From the NCBI RefSeq assembly GCF_000711955.1, contig NZ_KL543998.1:327100-391099 (forward strand): DNA of 64,000 bases, read 5' to 3'. Each line of letters starts with the position of its first letter. The first letter of the stretch is position 1. Under the pieces are notes generated by a model. That model was given only the letters and a program-made list of their open reading frames with translations, was not told the origin of the DNA and ran no database searches. This document shows, piece after piece, positions 8,660 through 17,346 of the stretch. The DNA comes from Nevskia soli DSM 19509. Its GTDB lineage: Bacteria; Pseudomonadota; Gammaproteobacteria; Nevskiales; Nevskiaceae. Made by a program: the position numbers and the translations under genes.

Positions 8660-9637
8660 ATGATCCGCAGCACCATGATCCGCTCCTTCTGCTGCGCCGC
8701 CGCAGCCCTGCTGGGCATTGCCACCGGATCAGCCCAGGCTGCCCTGCAGCAGCAGCTCAGCATCAGCACGCCCAGTGGCACACGCGACTATATCCTGGCC
8801 AAATCCCCGAACATTGCCGCCGGCCCGCGCCCCCTGGTGATCATCCTGCACGGCCATATCGGCACCGCCGCGAATGCGCTCGGCGGCGGCAAGACGCCCT
8901 CGCCGCTGTCGGCCTGGCTCAACATCGCCGATCGTGAACAACTGCTGGTGGTGGCGCTGCAAGGTCTCAAGGGCAGCGACAACCACACCGGCTGGCATGA
9001 CTGCCGTCTCGACGCCACCGAGGATCCCACTGCTGACGACGTCGGCTTCGTCGAACGCGTGGTCAACGGCCTGGTGCAGGCCGGCCGCGCCGATCCCCAC
9101 CGCATCTATGTGATGGGCATGTCCAACGGCGGCATGATGGCCTATCGCCTTGCGCTCGAGATGCACCCGACGCCGGCCGCCATCGCCGGCGTCTCGTCCA
9201 GCATGGCCAGCCAGACCGCCTGCGGCCAGACGCCGCCGAAGGTGTCTGTGCTATTGATCAACGGCACCGATGATCCCATCGTCCCCTACGGCGGCGGCAA
9301 GGTGGGGCTGCGTGGCTACAAGACCGGCACGGTGATCGGCGCCGAGGCCACGCGCGATTTCTGGCTGCATACCGATGGCCTCGCCGACGTGCCCGGCATC
9401 GCTTACAGCTTCCCGCACCTGTCTTCTTCGGATACCACCCGCGCCAGCAAGGTCACTTATGGTCCCAACAGCGGGCCGCAGGTGGAAATGGTCACCATCC
9501 AGAACGGCGGCCATATCGAACCCAGCCTGATCTACCACTATGGCTGGCTCTATCACCAACTCGTCGGCACCCAGAACAGCGATTTCGAAAGCGCCGAGGA
9601 AGCCTGGTCCTTCTTCAAGGACAAGCGCAGCAAGTAA
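8660..9637 (+). CDS. Secreted PHB-depolymerase/feruloyl-esterase-like hydrolase
   Basis: An alpha/beta hydrolase of the LpqC/poly(3-hydroxybutyrate) depolymerase family (COG3509 type), about 325 residues. The ATG at 8660 follows AGGGAAG and begins a Sec signal (IRSTMIRSFCCAAAALLGIATGSAQA); an ATG at 8627 is less likely. Visible features are the oxyanion region VIILHGHIGT, the nucleophile elbow VMGMSNGGMMAYRLA, the acid segment NGTDDPIVPYGGGKVGLRG and the histidine in IQNGGHIEPS. It acts outside the cytoplasm on ester substrates (polyester or carbohydrate esters). One of three such exported hydrolases in this window (see 27788 and 45855). Confidence 0.87.
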   Translation: MIRSTMIRSFCCAAAALLGIATGSAQAALQQQLSISTPSGTRDYILAKSPNIAAGPRPLVIILHGHIGTAANALGGGKTPSPLSAWLNIADREQLLVVALQGLKGSDNHTGWHDCRLDATEDPTADDVGFVERVVNGLVQAGRADPHRIYVMGMSNGGMMAYRLALEMHPTPAAIAGVSSSMASQTACGQTPPKVSVLLINGTDDPIVPYGGGKVGLRGYKTGTVIGAEATRDFWLHTDGLADVPGIAYSFPHLSSSDTTRASKVTYGPNSGPQVEMVTIQNGGHIEPSLIYHYGWLYHQLVGTQNSDFESAEEAWSFFKDKRSK

Positions 9638-9663
9638 TTTCCGGATCGTCACCACGACACCGC

Positions 9664-10254
9664 ATGGACGCAGCCACGCAATACGCCCTGGCCTATGCGC
9701 TCAGTACCAGCGCCGGCCTGCGCGGCATCCTGACGCTGGCCGTGGTCTCGATCGCCGTGCAGCTGGGCATCCTGCATCCACCGGCCGCGTTCGCCTGGCT
9801 CGGCTCCGGCCCGGTGACGCTGGCGCTGGCCGCGGTGGCGCTGGTGGAGATCCTCGGCGACAAGATCCCGGTGCTGGATCATGCCTTCCACGTCGTACAG
9901 ACCATCCTCAAGCCCGCCGCCGCGGCGATCCTCGTCGGCGGCATCGTGCACACCCGGAACACGCCCGAGCTCTATGGCCTGATGGCCTTGGGCGCGCTGA
10001 ACGCACTGGGCGTGCACGCCGCGTCCGCCGCCGCCCGCGGCGCTTCCACCGCGCTGACCGGAGGTATCGCCAATCCGGTCCTCAGCCTGCTGGAGGACGG
10101 CGTGTCGGCGGTGATGATCGCTTTCGCCTTCCTGGCACCGCTGCTAGGCACGGTACTGGCGATTCTGCTCACCGTGCTGGTGGTCCGTGCCGCACGCAAA
10201 ATCCTGGCGCAGCGCAAGGCCCGCGGCGAACTGCCGCAGCCGGACGGATACTGA
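9664..10254 (+). CDS. DUF4126 family membrane protein
   Basis: 196 residues, 26 bp after the esterase. It carries the DUF4126 signature STSAGLRGILTLAVVSIAVQLG at the N-terminus and LVEILGDKIPVLDHAFHVVQTILKP (the D-K-x-P-x-x-D motif) near residues 60-85. A second half with NPVLSLLEDGVSAVMIAFAFLAPLLGTVLAILLTVLVV gives a total of about five hydrophobic segments. Function unknown; inner membrane. The close spacing suggests co-transcription with the upstream esterase but there is no clear functional link. Confidence 0.8.
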   Translation: MDAATQYALAYALSTSAGLRGILTLAVVSIAVQLGILHPPAAFAWLGSGPVTLALAAVALVEILGDKIPVLDHAFHVVQTILKPAAAAILVGGIVHTRNTPELYGLMALGALNALGVHAASAAARGASTALTGGIANPVLSLLEDGVSAVMIAFAFLAPLLGTVLAILLTVLVVRAARKILAQRKARGELPQPDGY

Positions 10255-10443
10255 AACGCGCGAGGGCCACTACGCGACTTGCCGTGGATGAAACGCGTTC
10301 GATGCCGGAAATCCGACCGGCAGGTGGTCACCCTGTAATCCAATTGGCCCGGAGAAGCATCCAACCTGGACGCGGACTGGAGTCCATGCCGGGAGCATGG
10401 ACGGCCACGCCCTTCCTGAAATCAAAAAAAAAGAGCCTCCGAC

Positions 10444-11562
10444 ATGAATGCATCCTGGACCCGCCGCGACTTCCTCAGCCTGTCGGGAGGCGCACTGCTC
10501 GCCTCCGGCGTGGCCCCGCTGTCGGGGGCGGCCGCAGGCAAGGCGGGTAACGCCGAGGTCTACCGCAAGGCCTTCGTGCTGGACTGCAACACCCTCGCTT
10601 CGATCGGCAGCTTTTCCGAAAGCGACATCCCCGAAATCAAGCAACTCCTGCGCGACTCCGGCGTCAACGTGGTCAAGAGCACGCTGGGCGGCGGCGGGGG
10701 CAACTTCGAAGCCACGGTCGCCGATATCGCCGCGGCCCAGGGGCTGATGGAGCGCCACCCGGAACTGTTCATCAAGGCCACCGGCATCGCCGATCTGGAT
10801 CGCGCCAAACGCGAGGGCAAGCTGGCGGTGATCTTTTCCTTCGAAGCGGCCAGCATGCTGGAGGACAAGCTCGACCGCATCGAACTGTTCCGCGGCTTCG
10901 GCGTGCGGGTGATGCAGTTGTCCTACAACCGCAAGTCGCCGTTCGGCTGCGGCTGCCTGGATGGCGATACCGATGGCGTGACCGAACTCGGGAAGCAGGC
11001 CATCGCCAAGATGAATGCGCTGGGCGTCGCGCTCGACCTCAGCCACGCCAACACCCGCACCACCGCCGACGGCATCGCCCTGTCGACGAAGCCGCCGCTG
11101 ATCACCCATGCCGGCTGCCGCAGCGTCTTCGCCCATCCGCGCAACAAGGAAGACCGGGAGATGAAGGCGCTGGCCGACAAGGGCGGCGTCATGGGCATCT
11201 ACATGCTGCCCTTCCTGACCGAGGACACCCGGCAGCCGATGCTGGAAGACTACATGCGGCATATGCTGCATGCGCTCCAGGTCTGCGGCGAGGATCACGT
11301 CGGCATCGGCACCGACGTGCCGTTCTTCACCGTCAGCGCGAGCGACCTGGAAGAGATGAAGCGGGACGAGGCGGAGCGCCAGGCCAAGGGCATCGCCGCA
11401 CCCGGCGAAAACCGGCCGCCCTACATTCCGGATCTGAACATGCCGCGCAAGCTGGAAAAAGTGTCGGATGCGCTGCTTGCGCACGGCTACGGCAGCGCCG
11501 CTGTGGACAAGGTGCTGGGGCTGAATTTCCGCCGCGCCTTCAAGGACATCTGGGCGGTTTGA
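10444..11562 (+). CDS. Tat-exported M19 membrane dipeptidase family protein, first metal motif degenerate
   Basis: 372 residues. The N-terminus TRRDFLSLSGGALLASG is a textbook twin-arginine signal. The body matches peptidase family M19 (zinc dipeptidases): a glutamate in VIFSFEAASML (E134), LDLSHANTRTT (H201), THAGCRSVFAHPRN (H222) and HVGIGTDVPFF (D291). In the family the first strand carries H-x-D (DGHNDL); here the aligned stretch reads VLDCNTLAS (residues 45-53), so both metal ligands appear replaced. It may bind one metal, use other ligands or be inactive; this is inference. The poly-A stretch and weak ribosome site before the ATG suggest modest translation. Confidence 0.82.
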   Translation: MNASWTRRDFLSLSGGALLASGVAPLSGAAAGKAGNAEVYRKAFVLDCNTLASIGSFSESDIPEIKQLLRDSGVNVVKSTLGGGGGNFEATVADIAAAQGLMERHPELFIKATGIADLDRAKREGKLAVIFSFEAASMLEDKLDRIELFRGFGVRVMQLSYNRKSPFGCGCLDGDTDGVTELGKQAIAKMNALGVALDLSHANTRTTADGIALSTKPPLITHAGCRSVFAHPRNKEDREMKALADKGGVMGIYMLPFLTEDTRQPMLEDYMRHMLHALQVCGEDHVGIGTDVPFFTVSASDLEEMKRDEAERQAKGIAAPGENRPPYIPDLNMPRKLEKVSDALLAHGYGSAAVDKVLGLNFRRAFKDIWAV

Positions 11563-11773
11563 GCGCGGGGGAACGGCAGGGTCGCCAAGCGGAGGGGTGG
11601 TGACTCCGGCGTCCGCTCGCACCATTCTGGTTCATCGCCGCAAACATGCATCCATGACGAAGCAACGGACGTAAACTAAGATGCGGCCCGACGATGCGCC
11701 GCAATGGCCCGACGACGCGCCATCAAGGAATTCCGGATCGTTTCCGGTCCACCTGTTTCGCTGGAGGCTACCC

Positions 11774-12214
11774 ATGAACCGCACCCTTAAAACCTTGACC
11801 CTGCTGGCGCCTGCCGCCCTGCTGCTGGCCGCGACCGCGCACGCCGAGGTCACCTACGGCGGCGTTCCCGCCGATGCCTACAACCGTTTTGGCAGCAAGG
11901 CCGCCATGGACGTGTGGGCACAGGACCTGAACTATTACGTTCAGGGCGACAACCGCATCAACCGCATTTTCGGCTTCAACGGCGACACCGCGCGCCAGAA
12001 GGCCTTGCAGGACGATCTCGAAACGCTGGTACTGACCGGCACCGTCGACCAGGATCTGGGCACCAAGTACGGCCTGTCCCTGACCAAGACCGAGTACAAC
12101 GCGGTGATCGAGAACGCTTACCTCGCCTGCGAGGCCTCACACACCCGCTACCACGTGTGCAACCGTATCGTCGCCGCACTGGCGCCGTTCGAGCGCTCGG
12201 CGGTCAAGCGCTGA
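11774..12214 (+). CDS. Small exported protein of unknown function
   Basis: 146 residues from an ATG at 11774 that follows TGGAGGCTACCC; this ribosome site and the signal peptide NRTLKTLTLLAPAALLLAATAHA set the start, rather than an in-frame ATG at 11681. The mature part is alpha-helical in appearance (AYNRFGSKAAMDVWAQDLNYYV, QKALQDDLETLVLTGTVDQDLG) with two cysteines near the end (YLACEASHTRYHVCNRI) that could form a disulfide. No family recognised. Convergent with the PBP2 gene, 45 bp apart. Confidence 0.7.
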   Translation: MNRTLKTLTLLAPAALLLAATAHAEVTYGGVPADAYNRFGSKAAMDVWAQDLNYYVQGDNRINRIFGFNGDTARQKALQDDLETLVLTGTVDQDLGTKYGLSLTKTEYNAVIENAYLACEASHTRYHVCNRIVAALAPFERSAVKR

Positions 12215-12259
12215 GACCATCTCTGCGCCAGGCGCACTGGGGTATCCGGCGCAGGACAG

Positions 12260-14332
12260 TTAATTAGGCGGTACCGGCGCCGCATCCGTGGGTACCGGTG
12301 CCGGCGCACCGGCGCTGTCGTCGGCAGTGCCGTCGTCGTCGGTCTCCGCCGGCACGCTGTCCTGCGGCGTGACCACGCCCTTGGCCTGCGGCGGGTGGTA
12401 CAGCACCTTGCCGAGCAGGTACTGGTCGATCATCTGGCGCGCCACCGGCGCGGCCGAGGTAGCGCCCCAGCCGGCGTGCTCGGCTACCACCGCCACCACG
12501 ATCTGCGGATCCTCCACCGGGGCGAAGGCGATGAACAGGGCGTGGTCGCGCAGCTGCTTGGCGACCGTGTCCAGCTTCGGCGCATAGGTTTCATCCTGCT
12601 TCAGCCCCGCCACCTGCGCCGTGCCGGTCTTGCCGGCCGAGGTGTAGGGCGCGTCCTTGAACACGTTGTAGGCGGTGCCGGTAGGGGTCTGCGTCACCAT
12701 CGACATGCCCTTGATCACCCGCGCGTAGACGCTTTCCTCGATATCCTTGATCGGCGTCAGCGCTTCCGGCCGCACTTCCCGCGTATTGCCGGTGAGCGGA
12801 TCCTTCATCGCATGCACCATATGCAGCTTGTAGCCGCCGCCGTGCATGGCCAGGCGCGCCACCGCCTGTGCCAGCTCCACCGGCGTCACCGTGAAGTAGC
12901 CCTGGCCGACGCCCATGTTGACGGTTTCGCCCAGGTACCAGCTGTCGTGGTGGACGCGACGCTTCCATTCGCGTGTCGGCAGGATGCCGGCCTTCTCGTT
13001 GGGAATGTCGATGCCGGTGGATTTGCCGAAACCGAATTGCGCCAGCACCTCGTCGATGCGATCGATGCCGAGGTTGACCGCGGCCTGGTAGAAATAGACG
13101 TCGCAGGACTGGGCGATGGCCTGGTCCAGGGCCAGCCAGCCGTGGCCGGTGCGCTTGTCGCAGCGGTATTTGCGCGACACGCCCGGCAGCTGGAAATAGC
13201 CGGGATCGAAGATCGCCTTTTCCGGGTTGATGGTGCCGTAGTGCAGGCCGCCGATGGCGAGGAAGGGCTTGATGGTCGAGCCGGAAGGATAGGTGCCGAG
13301 CAGGGCGCGGTTGTAGAGCGGCCGCGATGGATCCTCCAGCAGGGCGTGGTAGGTGTCGTTGTCGATGCCTTCCACGAACGGCGCCGGCGTAAAGCCGGGC
13401 TTGCTCACCAGGGCCAGCACCTCGCCGGTCTTGGGGTCGATCGCCACCGCCGCGCCGTCGAGGTCGCCGAAGGCCTGCTCGCCCACGGCCTGCAGCTTGG
13501 CGTCGATGGACAGGTACAGGTCTTCGCCCGGGTTGCCGGAATGGTAGTCCAGCTCGCGCAGCGGCCGGCCGCCGGCATTGGCTTCGATCACCTTGTTGCC
13601 CGGCAGGCCGCGCAGATCGTCCTCGTGGCTGCGCTCGATGCCGGCCTTGCCGATCTGGGTCAGTCCCTGGTACTCGTCTTCCTTCAGGTTGGCGTAGTCC
13701 GCGTCCGAGATGCCGCCGACGTAGCCGATCAGGTGCGAGGTCACGTCCGCCATCGGGTAGTCGCGCGACAGCTGGGCGCTGACGTCGACGCCGGTGTACT
13801 CGTAGCGGCGCACCTCGTAGCGCGCCACTTCCTCCATCGACAGGTGGGTGCGCAGCGGTACGGCGTTGTAGCGCTGGGTCTTGTGCATGCGGTCCTTGAA
13901 GCGCGCGATGTCGCGGTCGCTCAGTTGCAGCACTTCGCCCAGCCGGGCCAGGGTGTTGTCCAGGCCCTTGACCTTCTCCGGGGTGATTTCCAGCACGAAG
14001 CTCGGCTGGTTCTGCGCCAGCAGGGCGCCGTTGCGGTCGTAGATCAGGCCGCGCACCGGCGCCACCGGGATCAGGCGCATGCGGTTTTCGTCGGCACGGG
14101 TGACGTAGTAGTCGTGCTGCACCAGCTGGATCTGCGTCAGCCGCGCCAGCAGCAGGCCGGCCAGCACCACCACGAACAGGCCGGCCACCACGACGCGCCG
14201 GGTGAAGGAGCGCTTCTCCTCGAAGATGTCCTTGACCGACTCGAACGTCTCGGGCAGGCCGAACCCCGCCTGCGGCCCGCGCCCGATCTGCGAAGTGCCG
14301 GAACCGCGGCCCGGGGGAATCCTTGAACTCAT
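12260..14332 (-). CDS. mrdA: Penicillin-binding protein 2 (peptidoglycan DD-transpeptidase)
   Basis: A 690-residue class B penicillin-binding protein of the PBP2/MrdA type, which cross-links peptidoglycan in the elongasome (Rod complex) from the periplasmic face of the inner membrane. One membrane anchor lies at residues 46-66. The pedestal motif VRGLIYDRNGALLA (93-106) and SIDAKLQAV precede the transpeptidase domain with S352-T-I-K355, S409-C-D411 (the SxD variant usual for PBP2) and K568-T-G570. The C-terminus has an acidic/proline-rich tail after LLGKVLYHPP. In many proteobacteria mrdA lies with mreBCD and rodA; neither is near, so this copy stands alone. Whether a second PBP2 exists elsewhere cannot be seen. 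Confidence 0.93.
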   Translation of the reverse strand: MSSRIPPGRGSGTSQIGRGPQAGFGLPETFESVKDIFEEKRSFTRRVVVAGLFVVVLAGLLLARLTQIQLVQHDYYVTRADENRMRLIPVAPVRGLIYDRNGALLAQNQPSFVLEITPEKVKGLDNTLARLGEVLQLSDRDIARFKDRMHKTQRYNAVPLRTHLSMEEVARYEVRRYEYTGVDVSAQLSRDYPMADVTSHLIGYVGGISDADYANLKEDEYQGLTQIGKAGIERSHEDDLRGLPGNKVIEANAGGRPLRELDYHSGNPGEDLYLSIDAKLQAVGEQAFGDLDGAAVAIDPKTGEVLALVSKPGFTPAPFVEGIDNDTYHALLEDPSRPLYNRALLGTYPSGSTIKPFLAIGGLHYGTINPEKAIFDPGYFQLPGVSRKYRCDKRTGHGWLALDQAIAQSCDVYFYQAAVNLGIDRIDEVLAQFGFGKSTGIDIPNEKAGILPTREWKRRVHHDSWYLGETVNMGVGQGYFTVTPVELAQAVARLAMHGGGYKLHMVHAMKDPLTGNTREVRPEALTPIKDIEESVYARVIKGMSMVTQTPTGTAYNVFKDAPYTSAGKTGTAQVAGLKQDETYAPKLDTVAKQLRDHALFIAFAPVEDPQIVVAVVAEHAGWGATSAAPVARQMIDQYLLGKVLYHPPQAKGVVTPQDSVPAETDDDGTADDSAGAPAPVPTDAAPVPPN

Positions 14333-14450
14333 CTATTGCCTGTCGATACGTTGCCGGTCACCGCACTGCAGCTCCCGCAGGAAAATCGTTGGTGAAGCAC
14401 CATGGACCGCATGGCTGCTGCCGCAGTTCTCGCGGGGCAAGCCGGTCCGC

Positions 14451-15209
14451 TCATGCCGGCTTCTTGCGGCTGCGGATGCGCAGCAGCCAAGCCGCCGCGC
14501 CGCCGATGAAGACCCCCAGGGCCGTGCGCCGGAGCGCCATGCGCCAGTCGAAGCCCGCCGCGGCCGGTGCGGGAGCAGGAGCGTGCGCGGCAGCCGGGGA
14601 CGGCTGGTAAGCGAGGGCCGCGGACGGCGTGGCCGAGGCGACGATCTGGCGGAACAGCGGCAGGTAGGTGTCGAACGAGGCGTCCAGGGCATAGCAATGC
14701 AATTGCAGCGCGCCGTTCTGCGTCGGGATCAGGCCGGACAGGCCGTGAATGGTGCCGACGCCGGGTACCTCGGACTGCGAGCTGAGCCAGATCACCCCGA
14801 CCTTCTCGTCGTACTGCATGTGGCCCAGCGAAACACCGGATACCAGGGCCTTGAGGACATCGGTCTTGCCGTCGAGCGCGGCGCCCAGATCGAGCTTCGG
14901 CAGTTTCTGCAATTGCTCCGGCGGGATCCGGCCCTTGTCGGTGAGCTGGACCAGGATGTACGGGTATTCCATCGTCTTGTTGGCGGCAAGCTGGAAGCCG
15001 TAGTCGTATCTGGGAATCACCGCGTTCGGTACCGTCCGCGCGATCTTGTCGCGCGCGGCGGCCAGCGCGTCCTGCGGCATCTCCACCCAGCCGTCCGGCA
15101 GCGCCACGGAGAATTCCGGCTTCTGCACCACGACGTCGGCATAACACTCGGGAGCCGCTGTAGCCAGCGCCAGCAGGCACAGCACCGCGGCCTTCACATG
15201 ACGAATCAT
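14451..15209 (-). CDS. Exported protein with C-terminal membrane anchor, unknown function
   Basis: 252 residues from an ATG at 15209 after CAGGAGTGTGG (an upstream ATG at 15230 lacks a ribosome site). Signal peptide MIRHVKAAVLCLLALATAAPECYA; mature domain KPEFSVALPDGWVEMPQDALAAARDKIA resembles the opening of small periplasmic ligand-binding or stress proteins that start with 'P-x-G-W'. There follows an Ala/Pro linker (SPAAAHAPAPAPAAAG) and one C-terminal hydrophobic segment (RRTALGVFIGGAAAWLL) with a basic tail (RIRSRKKPA), placing the C-terminus in the cytoplasm. Located 118 bp upstream of the PBP2 gene on the same strand; they might share a transcript. Confidence 0.72.
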   Translation of the reverse strand: MIRHVKAAVLCLLALATAAPECYADVVVQKPEFSVALPDGWVEMPQDALAAARDKIARTVPNAVIPRYDYGFQLAANKTMEYPYILVQLTDKGRIPPEQLQKLPKLDLGAALDGKTDVLKALVSGVSLGHMQYDEKVGVIWLSSQSEVPGVGTIHGLSGLIPTQNGALQLHCYALDASFDTYLPLFRQIVASATPSAALAYQPSPAAAHAPAPAPAAAGFDWRMALRRTALGVFIGGAAAWLLRIRSRKKPA

Positions 15210-15387
15210 CCACACTCCTGGAAATCGCACCGGCCAGGTGCGTGCATCAATCGGGTTCGACCATCCGGGCAGCCAGGCCGGCGAGTCAGCTTATATCACC
15301 GATTCCCTGTGCGGCTTACGGTAGCGGGGGCGGCGCGCCACGAATAGCCAGCGGCTAAACTGCCGCATCGCACGAACCGGGAATCCG

Positions 15388-15984
15388 ATGAAGATTTTAC
15401 GCGCCTTTGCCCTGGCGCTGGGCGTTTTCTGCGCCGCCTGCTCGACGCATCCCGTCACGCCGGCCGCGGACGGCGGCGCGGCGCAGGCCGCCGCCGACAT
15501 GCCGCACTACTCGGCGCAGGAGCGGAACAGCCTGTATGGCTGTTCGGCCCTGACCGACAGCGCCATGATCATCGCCGAGATGAAGCAGAAAGGCGCGGCG
15601 ATCCAGGACGTCAAGGCCTTCTTCGCCGAGCGGCCGAATGCGCAGCTCACCCTGGCCACCGCCGACCGGGTTTACGACGACAGGATCGGCAATGTCTGGG
15701 ATTACGCCGTGGTCTTCTTCGGCGACTGCGCCACGCGCGTTTCCCGGGTGCCGCGGGACCGCTCCGGGCCGGCCGGTTTCTGCATGCTCAACAGCATGAT
15801 CGCCGCCAACGCCCAGGCTTCGAAAGCGGCGGGCGTGCCGATCGAAAAGGTGGACCAGTATTTCTCGCGTTTCCCCGGCGAACTGCCCAAGGCGATCATC
15901 GGCAAGGTCTATGCGCAGTCGCAGACCCGCGCCGAAGCCCATGCCGAGGCCTGGAACGCCTGCATGGCGCCGATTTCGGGCTAG
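15388..15984 (+). CDS. Putative lipoprotein with four conserved-looking cysteines
   Basis: 198 residues. N-terminus KILRAFALALGVFCAACSTHP looks like a lipoprotein signal ending at Cys18, though the lipobox (CAAC) is imperfect. The mature region has cysteines in SLYGCSALTD, FFGDCATRV, AGFCMLNSM and EAWNACMAP, which could form two disulfides. Helical, charged sequence between. No family recognised. It ends 6 bp from the stop of the next convergent lipoprotein gene. Confidence 0.68.
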   Translation: MKILRAFALALGVFCAACSTHPVTPAADGGAAQAAADMPHYSAQERNSLYGCSALTDSAMIIAEMKQKGAAIQDVKAFFAERPNAQLTLATADRVYDDRIGNVWDYAVVFFGDCATRVSRVPRDRSGPAGFCMLNSMIAANAQASKAAGVPIEKVDQYFSRFPGELPKAIIGKVYAQSQTRAEAHAEAWNACMAPISG

Positions 15985-15990
15985 GGAACC

Positions 15991-16329
15991 TTAGCGGGCA
16001 TCGATGCAGTGGAACGCCGTTTCCCCGAAATGGGCTTCGCAGGCGCTGATCCCCGGCGTCGGCCAGCTCGGCGCGTAGTTGAACACCAGTGAACTGCGCT
16101 TGGTCGAGTAGTTGAGCTCGGGCTGCTCCGGCAGGGCGGCGATGTAGCGCGGTACCAGGGCCCGCAGCGTGGCCGGCACGCGGTGGTTGACCTGGACATA
16201 GTGATTCAGCGCCGCCAGCACCGCCGTGGCGTTCTGCATCAACACATCCCCCTGCGGATCGTGTCCCGCCGGCCAGACCGAGCAGGCGCACAGCAGCGCG
16301 GCCAGCCATACCGTAGCAACAACCTTCAT
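15991..16329 (-). CDS. Small lipoprotein with pseudopilin-like soluble domain
   Basis: 112 residues. Lipoprotein signal KVVATVWLAALLCACSVWP with lipobox LCAC (Cys16). The mature part (NATAVLAALNHYVQVNHRVPATLRALVPRYIAALPEQPELNYS) follows the pattern of the soluble domain of GspG/type IV pseudopilins: a helix, a short x-x-Y-P-x-x-L-x-x-L-x-P-x-Y linker, then a C-terminal disulfide-type loop (ISACEAHFGETAFHCIDAR). There is no prepilin cleavage motif, so this is not a pilin; the similarity is structural inference. Confidence 0.62.
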   Translation of the reverse strand: MKVVATVWLAALLCACSVWPAGHDPQGDVLMQNATAVLAALNHYVQVNHRVPATLRALVPRYIAALPEQPELNYSTKRSSLVFNYAPSWPTPGISACEAHFGETAFHCIDAR

Positions 16330-16469
16330 CGGCTATCCCCCGTGGCGATGCTCGAACGGCTTCGCTTGTCCCGTGCGGGTATTGCACCACCAAACCACCC
16401 CCGGCGGAAACCGGCTTTGCACTTGCCGGGCCCCCGCCCGCATTCCTGTGTAAATAGGCTCACATTATT

Positions 16470-16487
16470 TAATATCATATGATATTA
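16470..16487. promoter_or_regulatory. 18-bp palindromic operator candidate for the MarR regulator
   Basis: TAATATCATATGATATTA is a perfect 18-bp inverted repeat in an AT-rich patch 36 bp upstream of the regulator's ATG, in an otherwise GC-rich neighbourhood. MarR dimers bind such 16-20-bp palindromes and commonly repress their own operon; the palindrome contains TATTAT, which could be the -10 element. A -35 could not be identified with confidence. Confidence 0.6.
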
Positions 16488-16522
16488 TCTCTCCCGTTTT
16501 CATCTTGGCGGCGGCTCATCCC

Positions 16523-17065
16523 ATGGATCGTTTGCGCAATTTCGGCTTTCTGCTCAAGGACGTATCGCGCCTGTCCGGGCTCAACTTCGAGCGCGAAGCG
16601 GTCGGCCTGAACCTGACGCTGGCCCAGTGCAAGGTGCTGATCTACCTGCAGCAGAACGAGGGCATCAGCCAGGTGCGCCTGGCCGAGCTCACCGATATCG
16701 ACCCGATGACCCTGGTGCGCAACCTCGACCGCCTGGAGCGTGACGGCCTGATCGAGCGCCGGCAGGATCCGGCGGACCGCCGTGCGCGGCGCCTGTTCAT
16801 GACGGCGGCCGCGCAGCCGGTGCTGCTGGAGATCTGGCGCATCGCCGCCCGCGCCCGCGCCGCAGCGCTGGCCGGATTGTCTGCGGCGGAGCAGAACCTG
16901 CTGGTGGGGCTGCTGGAAAAGGTCCACGCCAACCTGACCACGCTGCTGCCCGGCGCCGAAGCCGGCGCCCCGCCCTGCCCGCCGGATCTGTCCGACGACC
17001 CGGCCCCGCCATCCACTCCCGAACTCCCGGCCGCAGCCGGCAGCAGCAAGAAGGCATCCCGATGA
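16523..17065 (+). CDS. MarR family transcriptional regulator of the efflux operon
   Basis: 180 residues with a winged-helix MarR domain: LTLAQCKVLIYLQQNEGISQVRLAELTDIDPMTLVRNLDRLERDGLIERRQDPADRRARRLFMTAAAQ at residues ~36-105 carries the recognition helix (MTLVRNLDRLERDGLI) and the wing (RRQDPADRRARRLF). First gene of an operon with EmrA, EmrB and an outer membrane factor, so it probably senses drugs or phenolic ligands and releases the operator at 16470-16487. The start is ATG 16523; an upstream TTG at 16505 is possible. It ends with a Pro/Ser-rich tail, and its stop overlaps the next ATG (ATGA). Confidence 0.9.
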   Translation: MDRLRNFGFLLKDVSRLSGLNFEREAVGLNLTLAQCKVLIYLQQNEGISQVRLAELTDIDPMTLVRNLDRLERDGLIERRQDPADRRARRLFMTAAAQPVLLEIWRIAARARAAALAGLSAAEQNLLVGLLEKVHANLTTLLPGAEAGAPPCPPDLSDDPAPPSTPELPAAAGSSKKASR

Positions 17066-17346
17066 GCACAGCAACTCCCGTCAACGATTTCCACGCCGGC
17101 AGCGGCAAGCCGCAGCACCTGGCCGCCATGCTCGGCGGCATGCTGGTGGTCGCCGCCGCCGCGCTGTATGTCTGGTTCACCGGCGGTCGCTCGCTCTCCG
17201 CCGATGTCGATGCCATCCGGCGCTTCGTCGGCCGCGCCCGCGTCGCCGCCCTGGCCGCATTCTCCGGCACCACAGCGGACACCGCTTCCCACTCCACTTC
17301 CGCACTCTCAGCCGCCCGCTGCGGCCACAGAAAGGTATCCCGATGA
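17062..17346 (+). CDS. Small membrane protein made by tandem duplication (EmrA N-terminus joined to MarR C-terminus)
   Basis: 94 residues, overlapping the MarR gene and the EmrA gene by four bases each (ATGA). The first half resembles the start of the following EmrA: GGMLVVAAAALYVWFTGGRSLSADVDA versus GGVLVVIIGTLYFWLTGGRYMSTDDA. The last part resembles the MarR C-terminus (STSALSAARCGHRKVSR versus STPELPAAAGSSKKASR). Both matches hold in DNA with the same 281-bp offset, so the ORF is the product of an imperfect tandem duplication across the marR/emrA junction. It would give one inner membrane helix with a short periplasmic tail. It may be a relic, but the frame is open and both overlaps are intact. 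Confidence 0.72.
   Translation: MSTATPVNDFHAGSGKPQHLAAMLGGMLVVAAAALYVWFTGGRSLSADVDAIRRFVGRARVAALAAFSGTTADTASHSTSALSAARCGHRKVSR

Noticed and set aside
12395..14326. 643-residue plus-strand frame opposite PBP2
   Set aside because: Shadow of the well-supported PBP2 gene; GC-rich antisense frame with no motifs.
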